Positions 6,048-6,247 of a stretch of 6,247 nt of DNA are shown here, in pieces. The translations under genes were made by a program, and so were the position numbers. Each line of letters opens with the position of its first letter. The stretch's first letter is position 1. A model generated the notes under the pieces. The model was not told where the DNA came from. It saw only the letters and a program-made list of their open reading frames with translations, and did not search any database. Source of the stretch: Prosthecobacter sp. (GTDB lineage Bacteria > Verrucomicrobiota > Verrucomicrobiia > Verrucomicrobiales > Verrucomicrobiaceae); assembly GCA_025869455.1 (NCBI GenBank), contig JAOZVT010000733.1, forward strand, positions 1 through 6,247. The letters are read 5' to 3'.

Positions 6048-6247
6048 TTACGGCTTCAATTCGCTCAGGTGCAAGATTTTCTCGATTTGTGTGCTGCCTT
6101 CAACATCAAGGATACGCAGGGTGAGTGCGGGGTCTGCGGCCGCCCAGTCAATGTCCAGGGTGCCGACATTGGGCAGGTGATAGGTTTTTGGTAGAATGCG
6201 GTTCGCATTAGGCGTGGGCGTGCCGCGCGGGTGATTTTGGGTCATGG
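6048..6247 (-). CDS. C-terminal fragment of a protein, possibly a PhoD-like phosphatase
   Basis: About 66 residues ending at TAA (6048-6050), open to the window edge. The ATG at 6243-6245 is probably internal because the frame remains open at the edge and the peptide reads like a C-terminal tail. The last part, VGTLDIDW followed by LTLRILDVEG and ending HLSELKP, has the strand pattern that closes PhoD-type alkaline phosphatases and related metallophosphatases (G-x-x-x-I-D-W, then L-x-L-x-I-x-D-x-x-G, then a short terminal L-S-E-L). No catalytic residue is inside the window, so the family call rests on this tail alone and is tentative. The gene is upstream of, and codirectional with, the dehydrogenase. 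Confidence 0.5.
   Translation of the reverse strand, partial: MTQNHPRGTPTPNANRILPKTYHLPNVGTLDIDWAAADPALTLRILDVEGSTQIEKILHLSELKP

Noticed and set aside
1..6247. CRISPR array, insertion sequence, tRNA or rRNA, phage or defence genes
   Set aside because: No regularly spaced repeats, transposase or integrase motifs, terminal repeats or cloverleaf-like segments were seen on reading both strands.

Overview
The window looks like an ordinary metabolic stretch of a bacterial chromosome. It carries five complete or nearly complete protein genes, one partial gene at the right edge and one doubtful micro-ORF. A member of the Verrucomicrobia/Planctomycetes group, perhaps Prosthecobacter-like, is the best guess. 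The reasons are a small lipoprotein with the CxxCH cytochrome domain typical of that group, moderate GC, weak or absent Shine-Dalgarno sequences, and the style of the aldolase-dehydrogenase fusion. This assignment is an inference from protein flavour, not from a marker gene.

Layout: (1) 26-1999 (+) encodes a fused class II aldolase / short-chain dehydrogenase. (2) 2085-2975 (+) encodes a class I SAM-dependent methyltransferase with an unusual Pro/Gly/Arg-rich N-terminal tail; a 25-codon micro-ORF sits in the 85-base gap before it. (3) 2991-3440 (+) encodes a small c-type cytochrome lipoprotein, 15 bases after the methyltransferase. (4) The 173 bases at 3441-3613 hold inverted and direct repeats that may be regulatory. 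(5) 3614-4993 (+) encodes a class III PLP aminotransferase. (6) A strong hairpin at 5018-5052 with A/T tracts on both sides ends transcription from both directions. (7) 5109-5993 (-) encodes a beta-hydroxyacid dehydrogenase family oxidoreductase. (8) 6048-6247 (-) is the C-terminal end of a protein that runs off the window, possibly a PhoD-like phosphatase.

The first three genes are closely spaced and may share a transcript, but their functions (sugar-phosphate metabolism, methyl transfer, haem lipoprotein) form no obvious pathway. The aminotransferase and the dehydrogenase are convergent and separated by the terminator. They could act on related semialdehyde/hydroxyacid chemistry, but that is speculative. 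I found no mobile element, CRISPR array, RNA gene, phage gene or defence system, and nothing that clearly amounts to an undescribed system. The observations most worth checking are the altered active-site pair in the aminotransferase, the repeat cluster upstream of it, the methyltransferase tail and the divergent substrate loop of the dehydrogenase.
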